This document shows positions 21,373-33,394 of a DNA stretch of 64,000 nt, piece after piece. The stretch covers positions 21,022,960 through 21,086,959 of the forward strand of contig OV121084.1 of NCBI GenBank assembly GCA_921293015.1. Direction: 5' to 3'. The position numbers and the translations under genes were made by a program. Under the pieces are notes generated by a model that was not told the DNA's origin, searched no databases, and saw only the letters and a list, made by a program, of their open reading frames with translations. The first letter of the stretch is position 1. Each line of letters begins with the position of its first letter. This stretch comes from Phorcus lineatus. Taxonomy: Eukaryota; Mollusca; Gastropoda; Trochida; Trochidae.

Positions 21373-22864
21373 ATTAAGTTTACATGCTTGTTTACACTCG
21401 TCAACGTTAATGCACTAATAACGTGTTTCAAAATCATCAGAGTGTTTTAATTTTTCTATCAAAGTAGTAACACTGATATAAGTTGTGGTCTTTTAGGGGT
21501 TCTTATCAAGGATGACAGAAGCTTATCAAACTTCTTTAGTTATGGCTGATGGAGTTAATGCGCTTATTTCACGACCCAGTGAACACGGTACCCCCTGGAG
21601 TCCTATGTTTGCGATTCTTGCATATGTATTGGAAATCGTTTCTTTTTAATGCAATAGCGAGTTCATACTTACATGGTACATAGCTGAAGCATTGGCCTAA
21701 CAAGTTTGTCTCAGAATTTGCAAATTCTCAATATTTGTTCCACAGCCAATATTCAAAGTTAAGTTGGTGAATTTTATAAAATCGAGAGTTAAAAATGACC
21801 AAGGCATTTAAGAATCAAGAATAAGATCATTTCTGGTCACTAGAGGGTTAAAGTTTGCTTTATGAAAGATGTCAAATAAGTGCGTTAGGAAGGGTTAAAT
21901 TGCATAAAGTTGAAATAAAAAAAACAACCTATGGCTTGATGAAATGTGCATAACCATATGTTCTTTTTAAAACACATACAAGATGTGTGCAGAAGTATTA
22001 AATTGCTCTGTGTAGCAACATTCCTTCAAATTGAAGATATGGTCAAGGTATGACCAGTGACCAATCAAAGGTGAACGTGTTATTGTCACTTGCGACTATA
22101 TTTTACTTTTGCATAAGTTACATCGCATAATTTACACATGGAGAAGATGGTACGTGTATCTAACTTTACTTTTATTGTATCTTACATTGAGTTTTAAAAC
22201 TTTGGTATTCCTGTGGGATTTTAAAGAAAGGTTTTTGTTTTCCCGATGACAGAACAATGGTTACTCTATGTTACTGTTCCATGACCCAGAACTGGTAAAA
22301 ATTGGTCATTTGAAATTAGATTAATTATCAATTCTAATGCTCCACTTGAGGTCATTATTAACAACAGAATATTATTATAACTGCAGATTGTTCACTACCA
22401 TATTGATTAAAATATGGTCTCTAAAGTCAAACTTATGTTTCAATTAGGGATATAATATGCTTGGTATTTTAACACTTTATTAAATAACATAAAGGTTTTT
22501 ACGGTTAGTACAAACATTAGCATCTACAAAATGTTTATGAGACACTCTTTATGAAAGGGCCATGTTTCCAGTTAAAGATCAATCTCAATTATTTACTATG
22601 ATCTAACCGTACATGTATGTTATTTAGAGCTCTATTTCCTTCACACCAACGGAAAATGTTCCAACAAATGCCATTTCTATTATCGGATCTCTTGCAGTAC
22701 GTTATCACAATCACTGAAACGTTGCACTAAAGGGTTCAAATGGTAAGCTAAATCAGATCCATCTACTTTCAAAATTGTGTTGGGTGAAGGTCATAATCGT
22801 GGTCAGGTAGTACCTGTCAACACGTTCCTCATACGAGCTAGTTGTTTAAAACACTAGTTTTGTA
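21373..22864. other. No gene recognised
   Basis: AT-rich intergenic or intronic sequence. No coding, RNA or repeat feature can be supported. Confidence 0.5.
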
Positions 22865-24060
22865 AGAAAATCTACCAGCAAGTTATAGAGTAATGTATCT
22901 CTTGCAAGAATTCCATTGTTCATACCTACCAGCTGCCGAGTGATGTGTCTCTTGTAAGATTTGCATTGTTCGTACCTACCAGTAAGTTCTATAGCAATGT
23001 GTCTCTCGCAAGAATTGTATTGTTTATACCGGCCAGCAAGTTCTAGAGTATTGGGTGTCTTCCAAGAATTGCAGTGGACATACCCACCATCAAGTTATCA
23101 AGTAATGCATCACTCGCAAGAACTGTATAATTCACACCTACCATCATGTTCTATAGAAATAGTTTCGTTCAAGAATTACATAGTTCATACCTACCAGCAA
23201 GTACTAGAGTAATGTTTCTCTTCTAAGATTTGCATTGTTCACATCAAACAGCAGGTTCTAGAGTTATGAATTATTGATTTATTGAAAGAATTGCGCTGTT
23301 CACACCTACCAACAATTTTTTGAGAACATGTTTCTTGATTGCATTGTTCATACTTAACAGTTAGCACAAGAGTAGTGTTTATTGATTTATTGCAAAAATT
23401 GTATAGCCATACCTACCATCTAGAGTAGAGAAATGTGTCTCTTGTAATATTTACATTGTTCATACCTACCAGCAAATGCCATGGAAATTCATCTCTTGGA
23501 AGAATTGTATTGCATATAGCTTCTAGAAAGTACTAAAGTAATGTATACCTTGCTAGAATTGCATTGCTTACACCAACCGATAGGTTATTGAGTAATACAT
23601 ATCTAAAATAATTCTATTGTTCATACCTACCAGCAAGTACTAGTGTAAGTTATCTCTTGCAAGAATTGCATTGCATACAGCCACTAGAACGTACTAAAGC
23701 AACGAGTACCTTGCTAGAATTGCTTATGACAACTGATAATTTATAGAGTAATGCATATCTTGCAAGATTGGCATTGTTTATACCTACCATTAAGTACTAG
23801 AGCAAAATGTGTCTTGTAAGATTTGCATTGTTCATACCTAGCAGCAAGTTCTGGAGGAATATGTCTTTGGCAAAATAGCATTGATCATATCTATGTATAC
23901 TATCATGTACCAAACTTACGAATCTCTTAAAAGAATTGTAGTGTTCCTACCTACCAGTCAGTACTAAAGTAATGTGTATCTTGCAAGAATTGCATTGTTC
24001 ATTCCTACCAGCTTCTTCTTGCGTAATATTTTCCTCCAAGAATTGCATTGTTCATAACAG
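22865..24060. repeat. Degenerate ~54-bp minisatellite, about 20 copies
   Basis: The phrase CCTACCAGCAAGT, followed by a TCTAGAGTAATG-like and a CTCTTGCAAGAATTGCATTG-like segment, recurs about every 50-58 bp (for example near 22871, 22926, 22976, 23193, 23465, 23627, 23784, 24004). Copies are strongly diverged with small indels, unlike the homogeneous 145-bp array. No coding frame persists. Confidence 0.8.
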
Positions 24061-24599
24061 CAATTTTGGTTGTGTTACATTTGCCTATCACTCATTCAAA
24101 ACTGTAAGATGATTCTAGAAAAATTTCACAGCTGCTACACAAGTATGTTACCTTCAAGAAAGTACCTTCCAAATATTGGCCAAATAGATAACATGCTGCA
24201 TCATCTTTTATGTAAACAAACACTATGTCATATTTTTCTTAAAATGGGTTATATAGGTTAAACAGATCTGCAGTGTCTTTTCAAGTTTGTGAATGAAGCA
24301 TCCAGCCCGTTGAGCTAAAACGTCAGGAAATGTTAATCACATCAAATTTTCATGGTTGGAGTAGGTGGCCATTATATACACCCGGAACGAAGACTTCTGT
24401 TCTTGCATTTCTGTCAACAACCTGACATAGCAACATACTAGAAAATCTTAAAAAGTTAAAAGTGTGTTTACCAGAAAAGGAAACAGCCGATAGCTTCCCC
24501 CAAACAACAATAAATAAGAGTGAACAACTACTTCCTAGTTCCTACCTTCAAGTTGTCGATAGAATGTGTCATAAAGAAGAGTGGTAAGCAACTACCTAC

Positions 24600-25008
24600 C
24601 CTCAGATTGTAGTTAAATGTCATACTGCTACAGTAGGCACCTACATCAAAGACAGCAAGCCCACATCCCTCATGCGGACTAGCCAGTACACGCTCGCGAC
24701 CAAGGAAATCTGTACTTTCACAAACGGGACCCACGATGTCAAATTTTTTTATGTCCTGCACATGGTTTTTGCTTTGATATGACTTCCCTTCTCTTGGTAT
24801 AGCTTCTTGATACATACTTTTGAAAACTTGCAAATGTGTTTTTTCTTCACGTTGGAGGAGCTTCCTATCTGTATTGGGCTTGGTTTTCTCAGTGATGCCA
24901 ACCATTTCTGATTTCCATTGTGTCGGTTCGCTCAGCTGAATGTTATGGTATGCACCATACAGGCTAGGTCGTATCACTTCAGTCATTGCAGCGTCACTGA
25001 CGATGAAG
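24600..25008 (-). CDS. Exon of a diaminopimelate-decarboxylase-like gene (C-terminal part)
   Basis: Minus-strand exon bounded by acceptor TTGCCTTGCAG and donor GTAGGT. It encodes FIVSDAAMTEVIRPSLYGAY, an insert of ~50 polar residues, then FDIVGPVCESTDFLGRERVL and LAVFDVGAYCSSMTFNYNLR. In DAP decarboxylases the CES-D block holds the active-site Cys near the dimer interface, and GAY-x-x-SM-x-x-NYN is the family C-terminal block. The enzyme class is PLP-dependent fold III and decarboxylates an amino acid. The exon starts with the last base of a codon, which fits the 2-base end of the exon at 61954-62105. A stop or terminal exon is not found to the left within the window. Confidence 0.85.
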
Positions 25009-25639
25009 CTGCAAGGCAATATATGTTTGAAATTAGATTTGGGATTCGTCAGAATGGAGTAGAATACTTGAAAAACATCTTTGGCTCTCTTCTTTGAATA
25101 CTTTATCAGCATCCACTGATGATTCGAAAATTGCTTTCCAACACCAACGAATAGATACCCGGTTAGCAGTAAACGGTCATCGATTGGTTTACAGTAATTG
25201 GGGTGCCACTACTTTATGGAATTGCAGTTTGCATTTGTTTGAAACAAATCTTATTTCCTGAAGAAGGCATTTCATAATATTAACGGCATTCATCTTACGA
25301 CATTGTGCAAGTAACGATCATAGTTTCAGGATAGGTAATTTATATGACAAGTACCACCCTGTTTCATAGTAAAGAAAACTAAAAGAGACATATCTTGGAA
25401 TACTAGTAACTAAACTGAAGCACAAAAGAAACGTCACCTCAATATTTTAATATTTTTTTCAAATTTAAAGATGTCACAGACACTTGAAAAAAAATGGGGA
25501 TACATATGTCCAAAGCTCATTTCACACTCGACTTTCGCGAACATGCACGAAAAAATGTTTTTTAGTCTGAAGGTACAAACTTTGTATGAATTTTTGCACG
25601 AACTACAGAAAAAATACAAACCAATATCTGTTATAAAAA

Positions 25640-26335
25640 CGGTGTAGGATTGTTGATTGACAGTGGCTGAATCAGTTATCAACAGGGAACAAGCCTCGGT
25701 TGACTCCTTAACAGCGAGAAAAGACGATAGGGATGTTGGTCCTTAGAGCAAGTCAGACCCACGTTGCCAGAATTATGGGATGTTCAAGAAGAACAGTCCT
25801 CCGGCTTGTGTGTCGTTAAAGACAGACTGGAAGGACGTCTTACAGGCCTAGGAGTGGACGACCAAGAGTAACGACCCCCCCGGGAAGACCGCCATTTACG
25901 GGTGCTTCACCTAAGAAACAGATTCCTATCAGTGACGTCATAAGCAAGTCAGCGATTTGCCGGCCCGTCAGCAGAATGACCGTATCCCGAGGATTACGTA
26001 TGCAAGGTATCAGAGCCTACCGACCACTCAAGGGCATGACGTTAACGCGTAAACATCGACGTCAAAGACTTTCTAAACACCCATTATGTGAATGTTCTCC
26101 CATTCCAGCACGATCATCTGATCTGTCCCCTAAAGAGCACATGTGGGACTACCTGGGACGCCAAATTCGCAACCGTCAGCAGCCTCCAAAAACCAGGGCA
26201 GAGTTGATTATTGTGCTCCAAGAATAATGGCAAAGAGCTCCCGTGAATGTCATACGTCGACATACTGCAACAGTAAGGTGTCGTGTCCAAGCCTGCACTC
26301 GGGCCCGTGCAGGACACACCCGCTATTAATCTAAA
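25640..26335 (+). pseudogene. Tc1/mariner transposase, internally deleted
   Basis: Plus-strand pieces: PGRPPFTGASPKKQIPISD, ISKSAICRPVSRMTVSRGLR, IRAYRPLKGMTLTRKHRRQR, then directly CSPIPARSSDLSPKEHMWDY and LGRQIRNRQQPPKTRAELI, ending in VRCRVQACTRARAGHTRY. The D-L-S-P-x-E-H-x-W-D block carries the catalytic Glu. The core between RKHRRQR and the Glu block, including both Asp residues, is deleted. A TAA precedes the last part. A left-end sequence resembling a Tc1-type inverted repeat (GAAGCACAAAAGAAACGTCA) is near 25415. Confidence 0.85.
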
Positions 26336-28409
26336 ACAAACGTGTTTAGACACTTCGGTGGATGTTTTTGTGAATTTGTGTGTTGATCGAATACCGGACA
26401 ATCATACACCTTGGACCAAGTTGCTAAGGAAATGGATTGATGTGGATATCTTTTTACACCAAACGCTTAATAGTGTTACATCGTCAAATGATTGATCTAA
26501 CTGAGTGGAAAACTTTCTCTGAAAATTGTTAATTATTTTTTTTCTGTGATATTGTTGCGATAGATGTATAGATCACGAGGCAAGGCTTCTGTTTAGTACG
26601 TCACAAAATGGCCGTGTGACCAGTAAGCATTCACTGGTTTGTGGCCAGATAGATCTAAGCGGCCCATCAAACTTTGACGCACTATACAATATTGTAATCA
26701 GACATTCATTTCTTCCAAAGAAAATAGTGAAATATGTTTGTGGTTATGTAAATTTTAAGGTTAATGAGAAAATCCGTTTTGGCCTGCGTTGATCCAAAAC
26801 CCCCAATTATACCTACTCTGTAGGAATATTAGTTGATTGGTTTCAGAATTTTTATAAGTGGTTAGGCTGAAATCAACACAGGGTTTGACAAACTGCCATG
26901 TAGTGGCAAACAAAACCTGTTCTGCAATAGTTTGATATCCATGTTGGATTTGAATTCAGTTATGTATTGAACTGATGCGCTGATCTGAAAGAAATGGCGC
27001 ATCAGCCTCGAGGTAAAGGATTTCAATGGAAACTCCAAAGTCATCGACAAAACGTGAACCATCAGAATGATCATTTAAAAGTTTAGCCAAGCTATTTATT
27101 TTAATACTTAATAGTATAACTGATAAAATGCGGAAAAGTAAGCAGATATGTGACATATCAGGAGTCTTCCATTTTTCATGTCCTTCTCTCACCAGACCTG
27201 CCGACCTATGGTAAAAGTCTAATACTTTTTCCTTCAATTTCTGTAGAAAAAAAATAAGTAAGAAAACCTGCTAAAAGATCGTTTTCAGCCATCCCAAACT
27301 GCTGCGACTAAGTTTAGGTACAAATCGGATGGATTTTTACTGCCACTTAGAGCTAAATCTAAAGTAACAGTATGAGCTTTCACATACAGTTTTGAAAACA
27401 TTGAACAATTGTTGTCTGTGATTATCATATTCAGGACAATCAAACACACAGAGGAAAACATGTTTGCATATATAACCACATTCGCATGTTGAATCCGACT
27501 TAATTCCAACATTAATTAAACGTAGTAAACTTATTTACATGGTGTCTTAAACGAGTATGGTGAATATCTACCATCGTATACCTGAAGAAAACTAAGAAGA
27601 TGCCGAAACAATGTGTTTTTCCAAATATGATTTAGCATTTCTTTTGATGGTAAATTTTGCTTCCCTATTCGGATAATATTCTATATTAATGTGGTTGATT
27701 CCTCGATAGTGATTGGTCGATTCGAAAAAATTACCCTATTTTGAATGACAATGAATACCTGCAAATTAGTAAAGGTGATTCACCGCGAATTGATACAACA
27801 TGTTCACCAGTGCTGGCCGGACTTAAGTTTCAATTTTCAAGTTTCTTAGAAAATTCGTGCCGTACTTCGATTTAACAGTTGTCTTTGTCCTTTTTTATAT
27901 TGTGTCTACTGGTAGATATCACAAATACACTTTAATATGATTTATTTTTGAAGAACGAAAATATTTTCAACTGGCTTGCTTAGTCCAAGTTTGCCGCAAA
28001 GTTTCATGCGGCCGCCTTCTTTCGAATGCCATTCACATGGTTTGACATCACAAAGGCCAACCGTTTTGACGTCACAATGTTTGCGTCGATGTCACAATGG
28101 TTGTAGGCTAGTTTAATACTTTTGAACTCGGAGTTTTACGATATTTTTCTACGAGCTTTATAATTGTTGATTTCGGTCTCAAATTAAACAAATAGGTTGT
28201 AAGGTCTCGCTGTTACGAATGCCACTATTTTCGCTATTATTACAACGATTTCTTATATGTAGATAATGTCGGAAATTCACATTAGTTAGACCTTATCACA
28301 CCTGTTACAGAAATAGAACAGTCGCAAAGTCCTTTCGATACAAAAATAAGTAAGCAAAAACAGAGTTCGCTCTCAAACTTTTAATAACTAACGGTCATGT
28401 TACAATATC
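26336..28409. other. No gene recognised (intronic)
   Basis: Minus-strand frames around 26956-27237 are open but match no family I know. A stretch after an acceptor-like TTTTTTCTACAG near 27245 looks weakly exon-like, but no homology supports it. Confidence 0.4.
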
Positions 28410-28570
28410 GATAAATAGTTGCGTTTGTAAAATTACCAGGATTCATTGTTATTCAACGCCCGCAATTTTTAGCGTTTAAAACCTCCGGCTAACGTCGTCG
28501 GTTTTAAACTAAATTTGCGGGTGTTGAATAACAATGAATCCCAGAAATTTTACAAACGCAACTATTTATC
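28410..28570. repeat. ~160-bp near-perfect palindrome (foldback)
   Basis: Left arm from GATAAATAGTTGCGTTTGTA (28410) pairs with the right arm ending at 28570 across ~75 bp with few mismatches. Only about 8-10 unpaired bases remain near 28488-28496. There is essentially no interior, so it is a foldback or MITE-type element or a cruciform-forming site. Confidence 0.9.
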
Positions 28571-29859
28571 TTCTGATTAGAAAAACTGTTTTCAATTTTC
28601 AAAATTCTTCACTATATACAGTTCCGGTACTTCTTAAACAACTGACTGTTTAATATTATTTTAAACATTCTGCAGCATATAATCCAGTGTCTCAGAACAA
28701 AAAAATCTTTAAAATTATTTTGAATATTCTGCATGATATATTTTTAATAGAAAAATGTGCTGTGCACCATCGTGTTTTTCTTTATTCCGCAAGGTACAAC
28801 AGAGTGTTTTTTAAGACAACATGACTGATTGTTCAATGACCTTTTTTAATAATACCCTGACGACCCTTCATTTCATGATGATCCTTCCGATAGACAGAAT
28901 CTTATTCCCACCATCTAAAAACTCATTCTGAATACCATTTAAAAGCAAAATCATTTATAACATTATTGCTTATTTAAGGGGACGGTAAGGTCCTTTAGAA
29001 ACAGAACGATATACAATTCCAGAAGGAGAATTTTATGACTTTCTTGAAGTGCTTCCGAAACTTTACGCTAGCAAAGATGGTAAAGTACTTGCGGACACAA
29101 TGTGGCAATGGTAAAACTATCATTGTTGCAATGCTTGCAAAGAGTATTTTCTAGGGACTTTTTGTAGGACTTTTATACGGCTCCAGGGCTTAAACATGTC
29201 AGATCGTAGAATAATGGTGAAGCGGATATCTTGAGAGTTTGGCATTTATCATGGAAGCGTTTCCAATATAATTCATGAGCACTTGCACATGTCCAAAGTG
29301 TCTTCTAAATGGGTGCAACGAAACTTCAATGAACAAGATTGACAACGGAGAGTTGAATCCAGTCGTCAGCTTTTGGACATCTACAATGCTGGTCATGATA
29401 ACTCACGTGCCCGTCTGGTTACATTCGACTCATCACTGGGATCCTGACACCAAGCAGGAATCCAAGCATGGGAAGCATAAGCATTTCCCTGCACCCAAGA
29501 AGTTCAGAACTAGAGAATCACATGATATAACAATACATGTTATTTATTAGTGGTGGATCTCTCACAACCAAACGTTTTAACTTTTTCAACCGATAAAACC
29601 AAAACGTGTACAGTGATTGTCACATTCTAATCAATGTGGATATGACGATTGAGAGGGAAAGTTCATATCATGAGGCAGTGGTAATCATATTTACGAATTA
29701 TTTCGGTAATGTTAATGGCTGTTGAATAAGCTTACAAAAACAGACAAAAACACAGCTGTTTCAGTCTTTCAATGGCCGCGTGATACGTGACACACTGGGC
29801 GAGTCACGCTTGGGTGATTTGTCAAAAATGGGATACAAAAAATTTCTTGATAGTCGAAT
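28571..29859. other. No gene supported; possible short coding relic near 28995-29107
   Basis: On the plus strand, bases ~28995-29107 read TERYTIPEGEFYDFLEVLPK, then LYASKDGKVLADTMWQW and a stop. The composition looks protein-like, but no family is recognised. The rest is AT-rich non-coding sequence. Confidence 0.3.
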
Positions 29860-30485
29860 TAAAGTGTAAACTCAAGTGCACAAGAAACATCCCTTTACAG
29901 TTTTCCTCTATAAAATGTAAAACACAAAGACAATAAGTATGTTTGATGTTTTATACTGATACCAAAGTACATGTAACAGTTGACCATGTTGACAAAGATA
30001 TCCGGTCAGCTGAAACATGTCTGTAGGCCACATTTCCACAAGAGGGTCTCTTGTCCAGTTTTCAATCACTTGTCTTGAGACTAATTACGACACAAAATGT
30101 TCTTTAGGATGAGGAAATCATTAGTAGCGAGTGTGTACGACTCTGGCGTTGAGGCATGCTTCAATACAGCGTGGCATTGATTGGACAAGTCGCCTGATCA
30201 CATCTGGTATCTGGTATATGTTACCATTTTTCCTGTAGGGCGTAGATACGGTTATTTCTGGTCATTAGAGGTTGTTGTTGTCGTTGTTTCCGAGGTCGTC
30301 CCAGAGGTGATCGATAGGAGACATATCAGGAGATTTTGCAGGCCAAGGTAGGACGCCAATGTTGTTGGTGTTTAGGAAGTCTCTTGTGACAGCAGAGGTT
30401 TGGGGAGTCGCGTTGTCTTGTTGAAACAAGATTCGCTGATTTCTCTGAAGAAAGGGCAGTACACACTCCCGGGAAGCCGGTTACT
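29860..30485 (-). pseudogene. Tc1/mariner transposase, C-terminal fragment
   Basis: The minus strand encodes ILFQQDNATPQTSAVTRDFL (QQDNA, second catalytic Asp), VLPWPAKSPDMSPIDHLWDD (position of the third catalytic residue, with Asp in place of the usual Glu), then VRRLVQSMPRCIEACLNARV. Two stops occur between these blocks. At its 3' side, AAGTGCACAAGAAACATCCC near 29872 resembles a Tc1-type terminal repeat. The N-terminal half is missing. Confidence 0.85.
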
Positions 30486-31440
30486 GCTAAAATGAGATTA
30501 AACGGAGCCCTGATACTAATTATAGTAACGGTTCCTTCTCAACAGGAGTTAAGACCCACCCCAATATGAGGGTAAGCGTTTGTTTTCTGAAATTATGCTT
30601 ATTGATGTACAAATATTGATTGATACAGACTCACTATAGATCGAAGAATATCTCATGCAAATTTTCATCAATGAATCTACGTCATAAGTCAACTGTTATA
30701 AAAAAAAGTTTATTTTGCAGTGAATTAAAATGACAGTTATCTGAAAATGAAAATGTTCCACACTGAATCAGGTTCTCTGCATTTAATAAGGGTGTATTAA
30801 TAATTAATATTCTACTATGAAAGTTCAGGTAACAAAATACCAAGGGAAATAATTTGGTCATGAATTATTTGTTTTCAGTCAAAAAATAGAGAAAGCTATA
30901 TTTTTTCAAATCACTACACACATGTTTTGAAGTAACATCACAAAATTACGAGCTGAAAGTTATTAAAGGAAGAGGCTGTACCATCAGATGCACGACCATT
31001 GTAAACAAAGGAAAGATACCGACGAATGAGAATCTTGGATATTACTGACAAGGTAAAACTAATTAGCGTATCCAACATACAGAAAACAGTCTTACATAAA
31101 CTGTAGACAAAAAAATCCGTAAGGAACACCACTTCAGATGCGTTGATATCGAGAAATCCCATCTCTTTTGAGAACAAAGGGATTGAAGTTCGAATCTCTT
31201 CACCCAGACCATTTCATAATTTTTTTCCTATAGATTTGTACTTTTGATAAATCTATGGGATGTGATTTGAATTACATTTGAGTTTTATATATAATTTGAT
31301 GCAAATATTTTCTTTACTTAGAAAATATATTGTAATATTCATGTTAAGTGACAGAAATCTTTCAATGTTTAATTCCTAATTTTGGAAAGGTTTGTTTATA
31401 TTCAATAAGCAAAGGAAACATCTTTCAAACTGAAATATTG
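30486..31440. other. No gene recognised
   Basis: AT-rich intronic sequence. A tRNA B-box-like GTTCGAATCTC occurs near 31190, without a matching A box. Confidence 0.5.
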
Positions 31441-31469
31441 AAGCATTATAATAAAATTGTATGAAAGTG

Positions 31470-31618
31470 CAGGTCTAACTTAAGACGTCTTTTAGACGTC
31501 TATTCAACGTCTAGGCTTAGACGTCTATTTGAAGACGTCTTTTAGACGTCTAAAAGATATCTAAGCCAATTTAGACCTAATTTAGACGTCTAAAAGACGT
31601 CTTGTGCCTGCTGGGAAT
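31470..31618. repeat. Cluster of AGACGTCT palindromes with inverted ends
   Basis: About eight AGACGTCT or near-identical octamers lie within 130 bp. The 20-bp arm at 31482-31501 is the exact reverse complement of 31584-31603, and the outer flanks (GCAGGTCTAA ... GTGCCTGCTGGG) continue an imperfect inverted repeat. It is probably a small transposon remnant or MITE end pair. Confidence 0.8.
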
Positions 31619-31676
31619 ATACTTGATACAAGGCATTTTGTTAGGAGTGCTTCATTTAGTTGTTCAGCTCTGAGCA

Positions 31677-31760
31677 TGCACTACAAAAATGACTTGGTTT
31701 CCTGAATTCTGGAAACCATCGGGAAAGTGGGTAATTGGGGTATCCAGTTGGTATCCATTC
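31677..31760. repeat. Repeat end CACTACA...GACTTGGTTTCC
   Basis: CACTACAAAAATGACTTGGTTTCC begins at about 31679 and matches, in inverse orientation, the right end of the element at 54708-55112. A GGTATCCAGTTGGTATCC segment follows. It is probably a partial copy of the same dispersed family. Confidence 0.55.
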
Positions 31761-31924
31761 ACAATGTTCAAACTTCGAGTAAAATTATGGCCAAGGAGTG
31801 AAACAGTTTTCCATCATCTTATGACCGTTAACAAATCATTGACATCAACGTTCAAGATTTCATAGGCAAGCTAAAAACAATGCACCATAATAAAGAACAC
31901 TGTTGAATTTATTAGAATAGATGT

Positions 31925-32695
31925 TTTCCTTTACTGCGATATGAATCAATGTTATTGTCGTAATAAGAAATTTACATTACATCTACAGTTACAAAAGGAT
32001 TAAAGTGAATGTTGTTGACATGAACAGTAATTGGTTATATTAATGGAGATGGGTGGAGCCTCAAATTTATTAATGGACCAATGGAATGTGAAGAGAATAA
32101 GTATCAACTGTCCACCGCGGTAAATCGTGATTGTTGATTGTTACCTTCATAGCTAAATCTCTTTATCGGTCAATAAGTTGTAAACAAATTTGGTTATTTG
32201 TTTAGTAAAGGACAACAGTTACTAAAGTGAATGTTATTTCAAATTGAAAAATTCAGATGAAAAATCAGATAATCAAGTCTCACATTTTCATGGGTCAATA
32301 ACTTGAAGATGAGTTTACTTGCTTATATTTTAGTAAATGACTGAAATGCAATTTCGCACTCAAATCGGCTATTTCAAGGCATATAAGTGTGTAGTCACTC
32401 ACTTTATCTTTCTATGGATGCAATTAGGTACGTATTATTTTTTACAATTAATAATGAAAACGTTTTCACGGTCGAGCTCGGCACAGAGAAATAAAAACTG
32501 TGTGATTAGCTTGCAAACAAATGATTAGATATTGACGGTTGAAAACGCCTGAACTAGTAATATGTACAGCTTTTGAGTTAATGGTAATCTCTAAACTGAT
32601 AAGTAAGGAGGAAATAATGTTTCTTAAAAGTAATCGATTTCTTAAGTACATTTGCATTGAATAATTCTGGTCTTTCAGAATTGGCTTTGAAACCG
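31925..32695 (+). repeat. ~760-bp dispersed repeat, copy 1
   Basis: From about 31940 (GTAATAAGAAATTTACATTACATC) to 32690 (TTTGAAACC) this matches the reverse complement of 60728-61475, by eye about 85% identical with small indels. No coding frame is conserved between the copies. It looks like a non-autonomous mobile repeat; family unknown. Confidence 0.8.
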
Positions 32696-33387
32696 GGATG
32701 CGTACATATTTGCCAAATAATATTTTGGATAGATTACCTTAGTGTGGGTCGTTATAGATATAGTAAGATAGGCATTATTGGTAAGCACTATAGCTTATAA
32801 GTTTCCCTAATAGATTAGATTTTATTCTAAAGTGTAAACTCGGATTGTGTCGGATTGTCTATCACAAGATTCAGAGCTGATGTCCTCTTTACTTCTTTTG
32901 AATCATCAGATTAATTGCTCATACTGAAAACCTGACAGTACAGGTTTTATTATTATAGATTCAATATAATTTCGATAGCTAATTTACTCATCTTCGTATT
33001 TCATTTGTAGACATATCAAATATTAACTAAACATGACAAAAAAATTATGTAAACAAGTAACTTAAGGAAAAAAACAATTTAAAAAATAATTGATGTACAT
33101 TGGGTTAATATATGCAACAGCATCCATTTGAATAGCAAAATATATTCTGAATATCTTGGTCTTGATACATATTTCCATATTTCATTTCAAAAAGATTTTC
33201 ATGGAATACTATATCATATTCTAAAAAAACTAAGAAGAATACGTTTTTTTTATCACAACCCTTTGAAATAACCTTTTCAAATACTCTTCTGTTTGTTAAT
33301 AATCACCTTTTTCGTATCTCTACAACAGTAAATACATTTCACTTCACTAATGAGGCTAGACATAATCTACCATAATCTGAATTGAAC

Positions 33388-33394
33388 TGGCTGA
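33388..33394. repeat. Left target-site duplication of the Polinton
   Basis: TGGCTGA here equals TGGCTGA at 50296-50302. Polintons make ~6-bp duplications; one further base is shared, so the exact border is ambiguous by one. Confidence 0.8.

Noticed and set aside
24600-25008. Bacterial contamination carrying a lysA gene
   Set aside because: The coding is confined to exons with GT/AG borders whose phases match across a long intron, and it is surrounded by metazoan transposons.
26956-27237. Possible extra exon of the decarboxylase gene (minus strand)
   Set aside because: An acceptor-like TTTTTTCTACAG precedes it, but the peptide matches no part of the family and the flanking known exons already join in phase without it.
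29085-29130. P-loop-like reading CGNGKTIIVAMLAKSIF on the plus strand
   Set aside because: Resembles a helicase Walker A, but the frame is only ~25 codons, closes at once, and lacks other motifs.
29275-29550. 91-codon plus-strand open frame with several Cys and His
   Set aside because: No recognisable zinc-binding pattern, no splice context, no similarity known to me. It is probably random.
31180-31200. tRNA B-box-like GTTCGAATCTC
   Set aside because: No A box at the right distance and no SINE body, so it is likely chance.
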